Shown in pieces: positions 63,036-64,000 of a stretch of DNA of 64,000 nucleotides. This DNA is from Catellatospora coxensis (lineage in GTDB: Bacteria > Actinomycetota > Actinomycetes > Mycobacteriales > Micromonosporaceae), in contig NZ_BONI01000039.1 in NCBI RefSeq assembly GCF_016862635.1, positions 1 to 64,000 of the forward strand, read 5' to 3'. The position numbers and the translations under genes are program-made. The notes below the pieces were generated by a model. It ran no database searches. It was not told the DNA's origin and was given only the letters and a program-made list of their open reading frames with translations. Within the stretch, counting starts at the first letter, position 1. Every line of letters begins with the position of its first letter.

Positions 63036-64000
63036 TCACCGCCGGTTCGCGGCCGCCGGGCTGTCGATCGGCGGTTCGAGGTCCGACGCGTCGCCGATGA
63101 CGGCCTCGGGGTGGGCCGCGACGTACTCGTCCAGGGTGCCGTTCGCGGCCGCCTGGAACATCAGCAGCGTCTGCGGGCTGAGCGCCTGGGTGCCCTTGAC
63201 CTTGGCCCGGTTGTACATGCCGTTGTTCGTCTTGAGCATCACCAGGTCGCCCGGGGTCAGGCCGCGCAGCGTCCAGATGTAGTCGAACAGGTCGGCGTGG
63301 CCGGTGTCGAGCTTCAGCGTGCTGCCCGCGGCCTTGAGCAGCGAGTTGATTTTGATCGGGTTGGTGATGATCCCGGCCGAGGTCACCTTGTCGCCGATCG
63401 CTTTCAGCAGCTGCTGCTGGTGGCGCTGCCGGTCGTAGTCGCCGTACGGGCCGCTCTTGCGCTGGCGCACGTAGTCCAGCGCCTCCCAGCCTTCCATGTC
63501 ACGGCAGCCGACGTGGTGCACGTAGGTGTTGGGCAGGAACACCCCGGACTTCTTGCCGTAGGCGTACTTCGGCTTGCCGTCGACCACGACGAAGTGGTCC
63601 GAGCGGGTCTCCTGGTCGACGCACATGTGCACGCCGTCCAGCTCGTCGACGACGTTCTTGAACGCGTCGAAGTCGACCACGGCGACGCCGTCGAACTTCA
63701 GGCCGGTCAGCTCGTGCACCATGTTCGCGGTCAGCGCGGCCCCGCCCTGCCAGCCCTGCCCGTTGCGCGAGCCGTACGTGTAGGCGGCGTTGGCCCTGGT
63801 CCGCGCTCCGTAGAAGTTGGCCTTCGGGTACGCCGGGATGTGCACCAGGGCGTCGCGCGGGATGGACATCAGGTAGGCCCGGTCATGCCCGGCGGGCACG
63901 TGCAGCATGATGATCGTGTCGGCCCGCCCGCTGCCCTCGACCCAGCCCTCGCGGGTGTCCAGCCCGAGCAGCAGGACGTCGATCGCGCCGCGTAGCGTGC
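63036..64000 (-). CDS. LCP (LytR-CpsA-Psr) family cell-wall ligase (N-terminus cut off by window)
   Basis: The frame runs off the right edge. The visible part reads IDVLLLGLDTREGWVEGSGRADTIIMLHV, then YLMSIPRDALVHIP, GAALTANMVHELTGLKFDGVAVVDF and LDYVRQRKSGPYGDYDRQRHQQQLLKA, all LCP landmarks (Arg and Asp residues that bind pyrophosphate). LCP enzymes attach glycopolymers to peptidoglycan. About 320 residues visible; the membrane anchor is outside. Confidence 0.93.
   Translation of the reverse strand, partial: TLRGAIDVLLLGLDTREGWVEGSGRADTIIMLHVPAGHDRAYLMSIPRDALVHIPAYPKANFYGARTRANAAYTYGSRNGQGWQGGAALTANMVHELTGLKFDGVAVVDFDAFKNVVDELDGVHMCVDQETRSDHFVVVDGKPKYAYGKKSGVFLPNTYVHHVGCRDMEGWEALDYVRQRKSGPYGDYDRQRHQQQLLKAIGDKVTSAGIITNPIKINSLLKAAGSTLKLDTGHADLFDYIWTLRGLTPGDLVMLKTNNGMYNRAKVKGTQALSPQTLLMFQAAANGTLDEYVAAHPEAVIGDASDLEPPIDSPAAANRR

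Overview
The window is a gene-dense, very GC-rich actinobacterial chromosome segment. The family content fits a filamentous actinomycete, most likely Micromonosporaceae: a SigE-type sigma factor, a conservon-like sensor kinase with a roadblock partner, a DUF222/HNH protein, LCP and F420-type PPOX proteins, and frequent leaderless-looking starts. That placement is inference. I see no rRNA, tRNA, CRISPR array, prophage or transposase.

Layout. 1-3.8 kb: a partial sigma factor, a flavin dehydrogenase and a type-B carboxylesterase. 3.8-7.6 kb: a cyclic-di-GMP GGDEF-EAL membrane protein followed by a leaderless BtuF-like metal/corrinoid receptor. 7.9-14.1 kb: cell-envelope and housekeeping genes (DD-peptidase-like secreted protein, MaoC dehydratase, a membrane HhH protein coupled to an OmpA/BON protein, a GSDH beta-propeller protein, a small lipoprotein). 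14.4-18.3 kb: a conservon-like kinase, a roadblock protein and a TAXI receptor lipoprotein, all coupled by 4-base overlaps.

19.1-42.8 kb is the main theme, cobalamin. From right to left on the minus strand: cobN behind its own B12 riboswitch; an unrelated interruption of two secreted proteases, a GNAT protein and two small membrane proteins; then a second riboswitch followed by one tightly overlapping operon (ChlI/ChlD-type chelatase, cobO, cobB, cobI, cobM, cbiD, cobL, cbiG-cobJ fusion, ferredoxin, cobH, cbiX); and finally a third riboswitch driving the cobalt uptake pair cbtB-cbtA plus a 2Fe-2S protein. Together these cover cobalt entry, chelation and most corrin-ring steps up to adenosylation. 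No cobG, precorrin-6A reductase (cobK/cbiJ), cobA or nucleotide-loop genes are in the window. Early-cobalt genes (cbiX, cbiD, cbiG) and a late-cobalt chelatase (cobN) are both present.

42.9-64 kb: DUF2784, NUDIX and HNH genes; a NicO metal exporter with a His-rich repeat, a TPR protein and a DUF4331 protein; a PPOX protein; a sulfite-oxidase-like/ferredoxin-reductase/DUF6510 trio; citrate synthase; a nucleoside deaminase; an epimerase; RecD2 helicase; a BBE-type FAD oxidase; two tiny secreted proteins; a large LuxR (LAL) regulator; and a truncated LCP protein.

One operon logic recurs: start codons overlap the preceding stop (ATGA/GTGA), and convergent genes are separated by strong symmetric hairpins. 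The most unusual features are the kinase-roadblock-TAXI operon, the DUF4331-TPR-NicO neighbourhood, and three B12 riboswitches in 22 kb.
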